From Diplolepis rosae (Eukaryota; Arthropoda; Insecta; Hymenoptera; Diplolepididae): a DNA stretch of 64,000 bases. This document shows, in pieces, positions 1 through 11,659 of this stretch. Below the pieces are notes generated by a model. It ran no database searches, was not told where the DNA came from, and saw only the letters and a program-made list of their open reading frames with translations. Position numbers and translations under genes: made by a program. The DNA lies in NCBI GenBank assembly GCA_030998225.1, contig JAPYXD010000754.1, positions 7,316,001 through 7,380,000 of the forward strand. Direction: 5' to 3'. Each line of letters starts with the position of its first letter. The first letter of the stretch is position 1.

Positions 1-394
1 ATCCAAAGAGACTTTTTTGGTTAAAACAGCCAAAGTTTCAATTGAATTAATCTTTTAAGGCCATGAATTAATCTGACCACGTGATTAAACTATACATTAA
101 TTTGTTCATGCAAGATAACTTTTTAAATTTACAAAACATCTTTTGGAAAATTTATTAAACGTTAAAAAAGACAATAAAGCACGTCTCTTAACTTCTTTTT
201 AGTAAAAATTTTGAAAAAAATTAGAAGACCTTTTGACAATTACACTTAACTGTAATCGACAGACGTTCTTTATCGTCTTCCGTTCTATTTACCAAATTTT
301 CAGCAAGATATTTTTTTAAATGAAAAGGTTATTTTGCATGAACTTTTGCAGAAATTTGGCCATGTGGTCTGGTTGATATATAGCGTTTATAATT

Positions 395-562
395 TTAATC
401 AGAGACTGACTTTTTGCTTTACAATCAGTAATTTCTGACTGGCAATTAATCATTGTTAACTGAAAATAAATAACTTTTGACTGATTCAAAAGCAAGAAGT
501 CAGTCACTGATTAAAATTATTAAAAATTCAAACTGATTCAAATTTAGAGAGTATATTTGAGA
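395..562. repeat. Remnant of ATCAGT-rich MITE
   Basis: The stretch repeats variants of ACTGATT, CAGTCACTGATT and GACTGATTCAAA and stops at TTTAGAGAGTATA. The same end (CTCTAAA followed by TGAATCAGT) closes the better preserved elements at 10035-10442 and 16544-16703. The left end is not recognisable, so I read it as a truncated copy. The region upstream (1-394) is AT-rich with nothing identifiable. Confidence 0.35.
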
Positions 563-772
563 TGCAGTAATTAATTAGTGTACTTGAAAATTGAGAGGAA
601 ATTTGTGAGAAATTGAAGTCGATATGGAAAAAAAAAAGAAAAAATGAAGACAAGAGCAACACATAAAATAAATTTTAATGGTTGAATGTGAGGGTTTGGG
701 GTACCCACAGGATGTTCGCCGGAATATCGAATGACCATGTATCAAGGAAACAGTTACGAAATAAAGACGTAT

Positions 773-775
<3 letters not shown>

Positions 776-835
<60 letters not shown>
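776..835. repeat. (TA)n microsatellite, about 30 units
   Basis: An uninterrupted TA dinucleotide run. It creates long open frames on both strands that read as alternating Tyr and Ile; these are not genes. Confidence 0.98.
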
Positions 836-837
<2 letters not shown>

Positions 838-838
<1 letters not shown>

Positions 839-975
839 GCATGTACATCGGGGCGGCGTGGCGGTAAAGTGAGCTCCAGCGCTTGTAATCAGCCGCCAGT
901 GCTTTTTTTCACACGCACTCTCAACCAACCTGGATCAGTCAAGTGAAATTAGGCCCCAGGCACGGGCGGGCCAAT
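838..975 (+). other. GC-richer segment, possible SINE head
   Basis: This segment starts GGGGCGGCGTGGCGGTAAAG and contains GCTTGTAATCAGCCGCC, which recalls the tRNA-derived head of some arthropod SINEs. No B box and no cloverleaf can be drawn, so it is not a tRNA gene. It sits directly after the TA run. It could also be a fragment of another repeat. From 976 to 1860 I see nothing beyond AT-rich unique-looking sequence. Confidence 0.2.
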
Positions 976-1859
976 CTCTCATTTTTTTGTATCTTCTTTT
1001 CCTCGTTTCTTCTTTTATTATTCATTTTTTATCTTTATTTCCAATCTTAATTTAATACCTCTATAAAAATCCATTTAAGTCTGGCTTTTAAATACAAGTA
1101 CTACCGATTACTGCCGAACAAATAAATAATTTTAAAATTAAAAAGTTGAAATTGTAAATGGAGGAGAAATATTCCGTTTTAAATGCCTAAGGTTCACTTG
1201 CTCAAGTAACTTTTAATCGAAAAGAAATCAACGCGCGCAAGTGATTATAAAAAAAAGATGCAAAAATGTAGAAAAGTGCGTCAATGTTATGCAACCTTGG
1301 TCCGTAACCAGTTGATTTGCATTCTCAAAATCCGCATATGAACGAGTCAGACTAGTACTTGCGAGAAGAAATTCTTAGAGTGGTTGAAAGGTGGGTGCGG
1401 TGCTTGATCCGCTACACACAGCTGCCAAGTCACACAACTGAGCTGATACCAATCATATTATCAAGCATTGCGTACTCTATCTTTAACAAGAAATTCAACG
1501 GTGATTCGGCGCACGTTTAACTTGCGAATTAATAATGTCCAATTACGTTGTTATTGCCTGTTGCATATGGATGATCGATAATAGAACACTTAAAGAAATA
1601 GATTACATTATAACAGATAAATTGATGTTAGAAATGACACTGACATCTACCAATATTTTTCAACTCATGAACTTTTCTATAATATTTAAGTCATACATTA
1701 GGATTACTAGAAATTAAGAAAATTGCAATTAGAACATTTTGAATTCAGAAAATAGCCACATTTTATGTACCGAGAAAAATATTTGTTTTAATCATATTTT
1801 ATCATGGATATATGATCAATTAAACGTTTGTTCGATTTAGAAATTTTCTGTTCTTGTTT

Positions 1860-2130
1860 AAATTAACTATAGATTTTTTTTTAAATTGAAAATATATTAA
1901 TTTCGATAGAAAAAAAATATTTGACTTGTTTTGATCTACTATATCCAGAGAAAAAATTTCCTTGATGTACCAAGAAAGAGAACATTTATTTGTCTTAGGA
2001 AAAGATTTTTTGATTCTTAGACATTTTTTTTGTCGTAAAGAAATCTATTTCTCCAGAATGAAGACATTTTTTGGATAAATAAAACTATTTTTAATTCAAA
2101 GAAATTTTTTCTCTACTGTGCTGGGTACCA
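1860..2130. repeat. Degenerate repeat block, AAGAAAT type
   Basis: Loose alternation of TTCTTTGATTC-like and AAGAAA-like motifs every 20-30 bases, with no intact ends. A similar block lies at 50690-51310. It resembles the bodies of the CACTGA-ended MITEs in this window but lacks their termini, so the assignment is tentative. Confidence 0.3.
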
Positions 2131-2293
2131 AAGGAATGTTTTTTTCGATTCATAGAAAGTTTCTTTTGGGTCTACTAGAATATTGTATTGATGAAATTAG
2201 CAAATTAATTGTTTGAACCAAGTATGTGAATATTTTTCATACATCGAAATCAAGCAAATTAATCGTTAATTAAAAATAAAGAGTATTCTCCAC

Positions 2294-2750
2294 TGAAAAA
2301 AATTTAATTGAGTCAAGTAAACGAATTTATTTACTTGGCAGATTGTGCTTGAAAGAAACTAATATTTTTCCAATGTAAAACACTAATTTTCTTATACCAA
2401 GAAAATAATTGAATCAGAAAAAGTACTCAGTACAAAAACTTTTGTATTTAAAAACAGAATCTAGACTGCACTCAAAGAATATTTTTTCTGAATCAAAGAA
2501 GCATTTTTTTAATATACGGTCAAAGAGAAAATTTCGTTGAAATAAAAAAAGTTGATTCAATTTGATTTTTCGCTTGAACTAGAGGAAATTTGGTTGGACT
2601 ATTCAGATTATTTGCTTAATTTGATCAATACGTGATCAAAAAACCATATTTAGTTAAATTCACCAAAAATCTGGTCACCTGTATCATAATCAAATTTTTT
2701 GGCTGATGCAACTAAATTTTAGTTGGATTAACTCGATATAATTTTTCAAA
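2294..2750. mobile_element. CACTGAAAAAAA-ended MITE, right end lost
   Basis: It begins CACTGAAAAAAATTTAATTG, the same terminus as the elements at 5794, 9300 and 47230. The body repeats motifs of the type TTTGGTTGAATCAACC. No matching TTTTTCTCAGTG end was found, so the right limit is approximate. The body is like that of 23124-24099. Confidence 0.4.
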
Positions 2751-2892
2751 TACGCGCAATCATTGGATTCAGAATATATCAGAAATGTTTTGACTGTGTC
2801 CTATAGTTTATTCAGGGTAAGTTTTTTATCTTGAAACATAGTAACATCTCAAGAAATATGCATCGAAAGAAAACACTGTCGGCAATAAAAAC

Positions 2893-2985
2893 TTTTTTTT
2901 CTGCTAGCGGTCATAAAGTGGATTTTATTGCCTCGTGCGGGGCAAACGAATCCATTTTCTGACTCCCTAGTAGAAAAACAATGTA
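2893..2985. repeat. Hairpin module of the CTACTAG MITE family
   Basis: An imperfect palindrome: TTTTTTTCTGCTAGCGGTCA, then AAAGTGGATTTTATTGCC, a GC loop, and the complement ending CTCCCTAGTAGAAAAA. The same module occurs at 7896-7985, 8072-8150, 43270-43355 and 57610-57710. Confidence 0.6.
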
Positions 2986-2995
2986 CCCCACGCCC

Positions 2996-3168
2996 TAAGG
3001 ATTGAAAACTTTGAAATTTCAAATGGGGATTGAAAATGCGAATATAGAAAAAAAATTCGAATTAAACTTACGTCTTTTTTTTATGGAGAATCAGAATCTG
3101 CAATGAAAAATAAACGTCCCCATTTGAAATTTCAAAGTTAGATCCCCTTCTAATCCCAGGACGTGGGG
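2996..3168. mobile_element. Palindromic MITE with TA duplication
   Basis: The ends are inverted repeats, CCCCACGCCCTAAGGATT on the left against CTAATCCCAGGACGTGGGG on the right, and both arms contain TTTGAAATTTCAAATGGGGA. TA lies on each side (2994-2995 and 3169-3170), as for Tc1/mariner-type insertions. It has no coding content. The region 3169-3557 holds nothing I recognise. Confidence 0.6.
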
Positions 3169-3557
3169 TAAGTTTTTGCAGAATCGCTTTATCCTCTCGA
3201 AAATAAAAAGTTTTTTTTGTACCATGCGCATTTCTTGATATGTTTCGATGTCTCAAGATAATAAACTCACCTTGTATATCTTGATTGTAACTGGTGTATA
3301 CATAATCAAAACTATAACTGTTGCATAACGGAATCAGAAAACTGTGATGCAAAACCTTAACACCACACATGATAATCTTATAAGAAGTAGTGTATTTAAA
3401 CGTGTAATAGGTACGTACTCCTGCCAATATGAAATTCAATCGATTTCATATTCAAATCAATAGCTAGCAGTTTTTATACTAATAGAACAGTTTCTTAATT
3501 TTGCATTGCGAAAAATGATGTTTGGAAATTTTTATGAAACTATTTTCGCAAATTAAA

Positions 3558-3700
3558 AAATCTGCCCGCTTCGCGGGCACATTCTCATCGCGCACAGCTC
3601 GCTTCGCTCGCAAGTTTGAGCGCGCCTAGGGCGCGCGATTCGATCGTCGTGCTTCGCGCTCCGTAATACTCGATCGTCGCGCTGCTCGGTCTTGTGCTCT
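3558..3700. repeat. Cluster of short GC hairpins with TTCG loops
   Basis: In AT-rich surroundings this stretch packs several short perfect palindromes: GCCCGCTTCGCGGGC, GCTCGCTTCGCTCGC, GCGCGCCTAGGGCGCGC and GTGCTTCGCGCTCC. Several would fold as stems capped by a TTCG loop. It abuts the outer end of the left arm of the large inverted pair, and related GCGCTTCGCGC motifs recur inside both arms (about 3895 and 7490). Confidence 0.6.
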
Positions 3701-4968
3701 TCGCATACATTTAAGTTTATTTCTTATATTTTGATACTGAAGCTCAAACCAATTTTATAATAATATTACAGATGATGTGAATTACACATTTTCTCAAAGT
3801 CACTGAATCTCTTTTTGAATTTAAGTGAAACAGGAAATTCAATTTACTTAAGGCTCTATCGGCCTTAAGTAACACATTCTCATCATGACACTCGCGCTTC
3901 GCGCTCGATTTTCTGTATACATTTCAGTATAACTTTTTAATAAATTACATGATTAAAATAATTTACTTTCTTCCACATATCTAAAAAGGAAAAACAATCG
4001 TAGACTTTATTTAAGGAAACGATTTTGCAGAACAACGCTTATTTCGTATCTCACATATTTTGGTGAAAAAAATCGAATTTTTTCAATATTAAAAATCAAA
4101 ACATAAAATATACATCCTGTCCCGAAATTTCTTTATCAGAATTTGTAGACCTCATTTAGGCAAACAATTTTCCATCTAAATGTTTTTTTTGTATCTCACA
4201 TATTTTGTCTAAAAAATGGAATTTTTTCATTTTTATCGTATTTTTTGGAATTGAAACGAAAAATATATCTTTTATCAGAAACTGTGTCAGACAAAATTTG
4301 TAGATCTTTTTGAAACGAACAACTTTGTATTCTTACGTTTTTTTGGTATTTCCAATATTATTGTTAAAAAATTGAATTTTGGATTTTCAATAGTTTTTTT
4401 TTAATTAAAAAGAAAAATATGCATCTTATGAAAAAATGTTATGATTCAAATTTGTAGGTCTTTATGTATTCAATAATATTGTATCATAACGTTTTTTCCT
4501 ATCTCGTATAATTTAACTGGAAAATGGAATTTTGATATTGACTTTATTCAAATTTGAATATGCTGTAACATTTCTAATTTTGATTTAATCAAAAAATGTT
4601 ATCAGGATATTTTTCAGAGATTTATGAGCACTATCTAAAACCAGTATTAAAATTTTTGATTTTTTCAAAAAATTATTTTCAAAAACACAAAAGTAGTGCT
4701 CAATCCCTCAATTTTGATTGGATGTGGCTGGTTAACGAACTTGTCCTTACTTTTTCGGCTCCGATAAAGTGTGCCAAAGCACAATTCAATCTGATAATTC
4801 TATCGAGAGTTATGCCGCACACGACCTACAGACAGACAGACAGACAGACACTTTCGTAAAAACCCTTTTTTCGGACTCAGGGGGTCTCAAAACGTAAAGA
4901 TTTGATGAAATTTTCGAAAGTCATTTTTCACATAAAACCAATACCTTCTCATCCATGATGAGAATGTA
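3660..4968 (+). repeat. Left arm of large inverted pair
   Basis: This 1.3 kb arm is matched in reverse complement by 6376-7732. Shared landmarks include the GCTCTATCGGCCTTAAGT segment, ACACTCGCGCTTCGCGCTCG, the CAGA tandem run and ATCCATGATGAGAATGT at the inner edge. A third, older copy lies at 52137-52993. The two arms are probably two copies of one repeat family in opposite orientation rather than one hairpin. An 87-residue frame at 4596-4859 is shared with the other arm but partly encoded by the CAGA run; I do not call it a gene. Confidence 0.75.
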
Positions 4969-5793
4969 AAAATGACCGAAAATTTTCTGTTCAGAGAACA
5001 AAAAAATTTGGTTTTACAAATACCAAGAAAATATTTTCTTTATTTTTCATTCGCACCACAAATTTTTTTTTGAGAAATGGATTAAGTGAAAGCTTTGAAT
5101 AGGATACAGTGAAGGTTTTGAAAAAAAAACAGAGGTAGGGATAGACCGATAAGAAACAGATTTTGGCAGAGCGAGTAAAAAATCAATAAAAGTTTCTGGT
5201 GAAGAGGACCCGAATCCATTGATGGGTGAGGAGTAAATAGGTGAATTGAATCCCCATGCGCATGTGTAATTACACACCTTATTACTATCGCCACTGTATT
5301 TATTTTCATCCTCTTATTCTCCCTTCTGTTACCTGAGATGAACACACCGATCACAAATAATTCAGGTTGAGTGTGCTGTCAGTGTCAGGTTGTATAAAGT
5401 TGCTATTATTGGATAGCTGTCATGTATTTTTATATAAAATAATGACAGGCACTACCAACATGAAGTTTTTTTCAATAGAGACGATAATACTTATTTCTGA
5501 TTTACGTAAGCAATATAGATTTAGGAAAGTAAAATTCTTTCTAATTATTCAATTTCATAGTGTTTTAAATATGTACTTACAGCTTGAACATTCATTGAAC
5601 GATCACAAAATTTTTCTTTAAAAACAAAATTTATTATTATGTCTATATTCAGAGCCTTTCAAATATACAATCTATTGTTATATAAGCTCTACTTTTTAAT
5701 TTAATGGGAAAAAACCAATCATATAGTTTAAAAAAAAATATATTTTTCATCGTTCAATGAACGTTCAACACTGTAAGTACATGTTTTAAATTA
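4969..5793. other. Spacer between inverted arms, nothing recognised
   Basis: AT-rich sequence with open frames up to 90 codons that show no family features. A short inverted pair of AACATTCATTGAACGATCA type is seen around 5586-5604 and 5748-5766. No gene is supported. Confidence 0.5.
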
Positions 5794-6022
5794 CACTGAA
5801 AAAAATGGTTAGTAAAACCAACTACTTTGGTTTGTAAAATATGCCTCAGCTATTTTATTAGTTAGCACAACAATTTTTGTGGTTGGTGTTACTACCCAAG
5901 TTCTTGTGATAACAATTGAGATAGTAACACCAACCAAAAAAATTGTTGTGCTAACTAATAAAGTAGCTGAGCCATATTTTACAAACCGAAGTAGTTGGTT
6001 TTACTAAATATTTTTTTCAGTG
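5794..6022. mobile_element. Palindromic MITE, CACTGAAAAAAA ends
   Basis: The element runs from CACTGAAAAAAATGGTTAG to its complement ending TTTTTTTCAGTG and is flanked by TA on both sides (5792-5793, 6023-6024). The whole 229 bp is a near-perfect palindrome, with arms containing AACCAACTACTTTGGTTTG and AGCACAACAATTTTTGTGG. No coding content. It lies in the spacer of the large inverted pair. The stretch 6023-6375 has nothing else that I recognise. Confidence 0.8.
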
Positions 6023-6375
6023 TACCTTAATATCGTCTTATCACGTGTAGAAATGTTTATACTTTTTTGTAATTACCAATTAGTATAGATTTTTGATCAG
6101 TTCTGAAACCTATTCACACTTTTAATATAAACAGAAGTTTGTTCATTTTGGCCTTTGATCGAACTGTTTTTATGGAAAATCAGTTCATGATTCAAATAAT
6201 AATCAGGATAGTTAAATTAGTACATCTGGAATAATTAGGGGCATGCCATTAATTAAATACAAATTTTTGAAGATGGTTAGAATCCTCAAAATCATCAGAA
6301 CACCTACATATTTTGAGTAAAATAAATTATTTGGTATCAGTTTTCATTGCTTAAATCTTGAGTAAATTTGCTTTT

Positions 6376-6493
6376 TACATTCTCATCATGGATGAGAAGG
6401 TATTGGTTTTATGTGAAAAATGACTTACGAAATTTTCATCAAATCTTTACGTTTTGAGACCCCCTGAGTCAGAAAAAATGGTTTTTACGAAAG

Positions 6494-6560
<67 letters not shown>

Positions 6561-7732
6561 AGGTCGTGTGCGGCATAACTCTCGATAGAATTATCAGATT
6601 GAATTGAGCTTTGGTACACTTTATCGGAGCCGAAAAAGTAAGGACAAGTTCGTTAACCAGCCACATCCAATCAAAACTGAGGGGTTGAACACTACTTTTG
6701 TGTTTTGGAAAATAATTTTTTGAAAAAATCAAAAATTTCAATACTGGTTTTAGATAGTGCTCATAAATGTCTAAAAATTATCCTGATAACATTTTTTGAT
6801 TAAATCAAAATTAGAAATGTTACAGCATATTCAAATTCGAAAAAAGTCAATATCAAAATTCCATTTTCCAGTTAAATTATACGAAATACGAAAAAACGTT
6901 ATGATACAATATTATTGAATACATAAAGACCTACAAATTTGAATTGTAACATTTTTTCATAAGATGCATATTTTTCTTTTTAATTAAAAAAAAAAACTAT
7001 TGAAAATCCAAAATTCAATTATTTAACAATAATATGTAAAATACGAAGAAAACGTAAGGATACAAAGTTGTTCGTTTCAAAAAGATATACAAATTTTGTC
7101 TTACACATTTTTTGATAAAAGATATATTTTTCGTTTCAATTCCAAAAAATACGATTAAAATTCAAAAATTCCATTTTTTAGACAAAATATGTGAGATACA
7201 AAAAAAACGTTTAGATGGAAAATTGTTTTCCTAAATGAGGTCTACACATTCTTATCGAGAAATTTCTCGACAGGATGTATATTTTAATTTTTTGATTTTT
7301 AATATTGAAAAAATTCGATTTGTTTCACCAAAATATGTGAGATACGAAATAAGCGTCGTTCTGCAAAATCGTTTCCTTAAATAAAGTCTACGATTGTTTT
7401 TCCTTTTTGAGATATTTGGAAGAAAATAAATTTATCAATAATCATGCAATTTATTAAAAAGTTACAAAAATGCATACAGAAAATCGAGCGCGAAGCGCGA
7501 GTGTCATGATGAGAATGTGTTCCTTAAGGCCGATAGAGCCTTAAGTAAATTGAATTTCCTGTTTCACTTAAATTCAAAAAGAAATAGAGTGACTTTGAGA
7601 AAATGACTAATTTACATCATCTTTAATATCATTAAATTGGTTTGAGCTTCAGTATTAAATTATAAGAAATAAACTTAAACGTATGCCAAGAGCACAAGAC
7701 CGAGCGCGAAGCGCGAGGTCCAGAAAGAACGG
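6376..7732 (-). repeat. Right arm of large inverted pair
   Basis: Reverse-complement counterpart of 3660-4968, from ACATTCTCATCATGGATGAG to the GAGCACAAGACCGAGCGCG segment. Differences between the arms are scattered substitutions and a longer CTGT run here, so the duplication is not recent. Confidence 0.75.
6494..6560. repeat. (CTGT)n microsatellite
   Basis: Tandem CTGT with one CCGT variant. The homologous site in the other arm (about 4828-4850) has only a few units, so the array changed length after the arms separated. Confidence 0.97.
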
Positions 7733-7889
7733 AGCCTGATTCAACAGCTAATTGAATGCATTTAAAAAAATTATAGCATTATTTTTTTTAAGGATTTAAT
7801 ATTGAATCATTGTAAATATAATGGCTTGATTTTCTCCAAGTACATTTTGCGAGACGTATAGAGTAAGTTAGAAAGAGAATACAATTTAG

Positions 7890-8275
7890 AAAAATATTTT
7901 TTCTACTAGCGGGTCATAAAGTGCATCTTATTGCCCTCTGCGGGATAAACAGATCCATTTTTTGATCCCCTAGTAGAAAAAAAAATCGCGTGCAACACGG
8001 GAAAAACATTTATTTTACTTGTGTGATAAACGCAAAATAAACTTTTCCCCTAGTTGCACAATATACTATTTTCTACTAACGGCTCATAAAGTACATTTTA
8101 TTGCCCCCTGCAGGCAAAAAATTTTTTGGCCCCCTTGTAGAAAAAAAATCATGTGCAATACGGAAAAAACATTTATTCTATTCGTGTAATTGTAGACCTC
8201 GCTTTGCTCGGACATCAAACTTCACACTCGAAAAATAAACTTTTTTTTCCCTAGTTGCACAATATACTATTTTAA
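7890..8275. mobile_element. Two adjoining CTAGTTGCAC-ended MITE copies
   Basis: Both copies end with CCTAGTTGCACAATATACTA (about 8050-8072 and 8253-8275). Each contains the hairpin module (GGGTCATAAAGTGCATCTTA and GGCTCATAAAGTACATTTTA) followed by a segment with CGTGTGcaacACGGGAAAAA character. The second also has TCGCTTTGCTCGG and CAAACTTCACACTCG. Better copies lie at 36524-36830 and 57531-57890. The pieces appear fused end to end. Confidence 0.6.
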
Positions 8276-8489
8276 TATTGCCAGTGCTACCAACTTAGAA
8301 TGGGGTAACAAGGTTATATTCTGAACAGGTATCATCTCGCCTTTTTTCCTGGATGGGTACGTTCTTGCTTCTAACCGAAAAGATAACGTAAGGACCAAAG
8401 TGGAAAAGTTGCACTCATACCGATTTTGGCAAACGGTGGAAAAACACTTTAAATTTTAATTGTGTGTCCATGCAGAATCGGTGTTATCA

Positions 8490-8700
8490 ACTGCCATGAT
8501 ACATGTTTAGTATTGACAGTGCTGTGCCAATATCGTACAAATACTGCGTCAGTACCAATCTTCAATATAATCTTACTACCGATTATAAATTGCAAGATAA
8601 GTTACTACCAACAGTAACGTCAGTATCGATGTAGTATTGTAAGTTCTTGTGCGGTATTAAGACGGTACCAAACCAGTTGTAAATATCCACCTAAAAAACA
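8490..8700. repeat. Degenerate GTACCA/TAGTATTG repeat block
   Basis: Repeated variants of AGTACCAAT, CTACCGATT and TAGTATTG. This is the same style of degenerate short-repeat body as other MITEs here, but I cannot define termini. From 8700 to 9180 nothing was recognised. Confidence 0.25.
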
Positions 8701-9182
8701 GGTCTTATCTTTCAAATATTTATTTTCAACGTTTCAAAGCGGGATAATCAAATCAGGTAGTCTAGAATTATTGTAGAATGTTATACCATTTAATTTGCTC
8801 GCGTTAGTTTGATTTTAACACGTTTCTTATCTTTTACGAAATACATACTTTTATTTAATTTCTCTCTACATTGAGTGTCCGATGTCGCTTACAATTATCC
8901 GGTAGGACTCGTTCCTGCATAAAAATATTTAGTATAAAAGTTTCGGGTTTGCGGTTGGAATGTCGGCATAAAAAGGCCTTGACGTAAAAATTAATGGGTA
9001 AAAAATCAGCGGCAACTTTCAATCGCTACCAGACTACCGGAAGAATTTTCACAATAATAATTCAAGTGTCTGCATTCACATATGTTGCATGCAATATCAT
9101 TTTCATTACCTGCACTTATCTTCTACATTTTTCTGTTTTTTCCTGAGTAATGAAACTAGTGACTTATCCGAAAAAAACGATA

Positions 9183-9535
9183 GGCAGGGCCAAATTTATT
9201 TCTTGAGCTGCCCCGGGCAAATGTTACACTTTCCGCCCTTTATTTTGAATTTTGAATCATTTGCGATTTGCTTATTTTGCAATAATAACAAAATTCCTAC
9301 ACTGAGAAAACAGTTTTGTCAAATCAACAAAAATATTTGGTTAGTATTTAGCTAACAAAATTCTTTTGTTGTGCCAACAAAACATTTTGCTATATCAAAC
9401 AAATTTTGTTACTTAAACAAAATGTTTTGTTGGGACAACAAAATATTTTGTCAGGATAACAAAAAAAGTTTTGTTGGATAAATTTTTTTCTCAGTGTAGG
9501 TCGCCGTCCAAGAGTTTTTCACCCCAGGCCATGGC
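9183..9535. mobile_element. GC-richer element interrupted by a MITE
   Basis: The left part contains CAGGGCCAAATTTATTTC and TGCCCCGGGCAAAT, and the right part contains CCCCAGGCCATGGCC and TTTTTGGCC. These read as opposite ends of one element split by the MITE at 9300-9496. The style recalls hAT MITEs, but I could not find matching 8-bp flanks, so the class is uncertain. Confidence 0.3.
9300..9496. mobile_element. CACTGAGAAAA MITE, AACAAAAT-rich body
   Basis: Ends are CACTGAGAAAACAG and TTTTTTTCTCAGTG, with TA flanks at 9298-9299 and 9497-9498. The 197 bp body is a series of degenerate quasi-palindromes of the form TTTTGTTGNNNCAACAAAAT about every 20-25 bases. The 853 bp element at 47230-48082 has the same ends and arms but carries a coding insert. 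Sequence from 9497 to 10034 is AT-rich with short GT-rich runs near 9870-9920. Confidence 0.8.
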
Positions 9536-10034
9536 CTTTTTGGCCTATATTGTGTAAATACGACACTAACGATAAGCGATGTCAACAATTTCTGAAATTA
9601 AGTGAGTTCGAAATTTTAGCCTCACCACCGAAAGATTATTGTGCAAGTAAGATTTATTTGATTAAAATAAATTTTCTTGGCATTAAATAAAAAGTTTATT
9701 TATATTTATTATTGAATGTCATTTTGTGTTGAATAAATTTCTTATTCAAGGCACATAAAATTTAATTGAATCAAATACAGTTTTATTTGCTTAATATATA
9801 AGTCAGATTTTTCTCTGAGTGTAACATGGACACTAAATTAAAGTCATAAAAAAGTCTGTCAGTACTGCAGACACATACACCCATACACACACTGGAAATT
9901 GTGTGTGTGTTATGAGAAAAGTGTTTGCAAGTGTCTGTATAAGAGATAAGTTGGTTTTCAAGTGTGCTGACATTGAATGTGAGTGAGCGAGGGTCACAAT
10001 GGAGATAATGTTATTTTTTCGAAACGAATTCTAC

Positions 10035-10442
10035 TCTCTAAACCTGAATCAGTGATTGGCCACTGATTCGCAGTGACTATTCACTGATGGCAGCAGCTAT
10101 AAGTCTTTCACTGAGAATTAGTGAAATTCGACTGATGAATCAGTGAAATATAATGAACTCACTTATTGAATTAGTGAAATCTTCAGGTGGGAATAACAAA
10201 ACCAGCAATATATTTTAACGGTCGATGAACTCGTTCATTTTAGGGTAAACAACACTAAAACGAAATTACGCAATTATTATTATTTTTAAGGGACGATAAA
10301 TCAGTAAAGTGTAGATAAAAGTTTTGAATTCGCGAATTCAAAAGCTGATTCCTCAGTGAAATCAAAGCAGGGCACTGATTCGTCAGTTGATATATTTTCA
10401 CTAATATAATCAGTGACTATTTCACTGATTCAGGTTTAGAGA
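10035..10442. mobile_element. MITE with TCTCTAAACCTG ends, ATCAGTGA body
   Basis: The left end TCTCTAAACCTGAATCAGTG is answered by CACTGATTCAGGTTTAGAGA on the right. The interior alternates CAGTGA, TCACTGA and TGAATCAGT motifs. Truncated or diverged relatives lie at 395-562 and 16544-16703. No coding frame. The interval 10443-11168 is otherwise unremarkable. Confidence 0.7.
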
Positions 10443-11390
10443 ATAATTTCACACTAATTAAAATAATTTTTTATTTAATTATTAAACCTGTTTTCATTTA
10501 CGTTTGTAATTTAAGACACTCAGCCGATTCATGTTTAATTTTTGGTAGTAAATAAAAATAAGATTTTAAATCACTTACTTCTTTACCTGAAGTTGAATTT
10601 ATTTTTATGAGCATAAATAGTTAGTAATTGTATCCCGGTTTGTATTATATTACAGCACCTTTCGATTATCGAAAGTAGGCTAGTGGCCCGTTATCCGGAA
10701 TCGCGAATTCCTTAGATCCTCACTGAAGTCTGTAAGTGAGTGTGCAAGTGTGCATTCTCTGAAAGCCTCCGGTTTACACGGAAAGACGAGGCGGAAATGT
10801 GATAAGCACTGTAATGAAAGCAGTCCTGACGATGATAAGTATTTTACAGGTACGTGAGTTCCTGTTTAAAAATCGAACATAGCACAACCATGTGGTCTTA
10901 TAAGAAACCGTGGGTGGAGAGATCTCTGGATTTGATGCTCTAGATTCCTTTATACTGTGTAGAATCTACGAAGCGTGCAACGACAGAACAGGATATCGTA
11001 GAAACTATTTTCTTATTTAAATATTAGTCTGTCTTGGGAATTTTATTTCTATACTTTCAATCTGCTTCTTATTTTCCCTTAGTTTTAATACTTCCTCCTG
11101 ACAATTCAGACACCTATGCTTACTTTTGTATCTAATTTCACAATTCTTTTCCTTACGAAATCCTGTGTATCATATCCTGGGTTGGGCAGTAATGAATAAC
11201 ACATTTATTTATTACAGTAATGATTACTTTTCTTTGAATTGTAATTTTAATTAGAAAACCTAATTGTCATTACTTTGTCGTGTGAGGAATGATTACAATG
11301 ATTGATTACTTGGCAATTTATAATTACTAATGGTAATTATTACTAATTGAATTATGTGGAAAACATTTTCATATAATATATTGACACCTA

Positions 11391-11577
11391 AACTGAGAAA
11401 AAATGCTATTGAATCAAAAGCATTTCTTTCCAAAAGCAAGTATACTATGAATTCATAAAAATATACTACAAGAACCAATAAATATGTTACTAATTCTATA
11501 GTATATTGATTTGAATCCGTGATATACATGCTTTTGGAAAGAAATGCTATTGATTCAATAGCAATTTTTTTTCAGTG
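11391..11577. mobile_element. CACTGA-type MITE inside the hAT element
   Basis: Ends are AACTGAGAAAAAATGC (first base changed from C) and TTTTTTTTCAGTG, with TA on both sides (11389-11390, 11578-11579). The 187 bp body is palindromic, with AAATGCTATTGAATC and CCAAAAGCAAGTATACT arms. It is a sister of 36554-36739. Confidence 0.8.
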
Positions 11578-11659
11578 TAGTATACCAAATCGAATTCATA
11601 ATCTTCTTCAAGCAGTTTTTACAAATATTATATCATTAAGCACTTTTAATTATTTGTAT

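Noticed and set aside
845..915. tRNA gene
   Set aside because: No cloverleaf can be drawn and no B box is seen; at most a SINE head.
575..946. Long open frames on both strands with Tyr-Ile repeats
   Set aside because: They are produced by the (TA)n microsatellite at 776-835; no coding features outside it.
4596..6741. Homologous 87-90 codon frames ending in repeated Gln-Thr-Asp-Arg
   Set aside because: They exist because the two inverted arms are homologous and the tail is the CAGA/CTGT microsatellite read as codons. The third copy at 52.1 kb does not keep the frame open.
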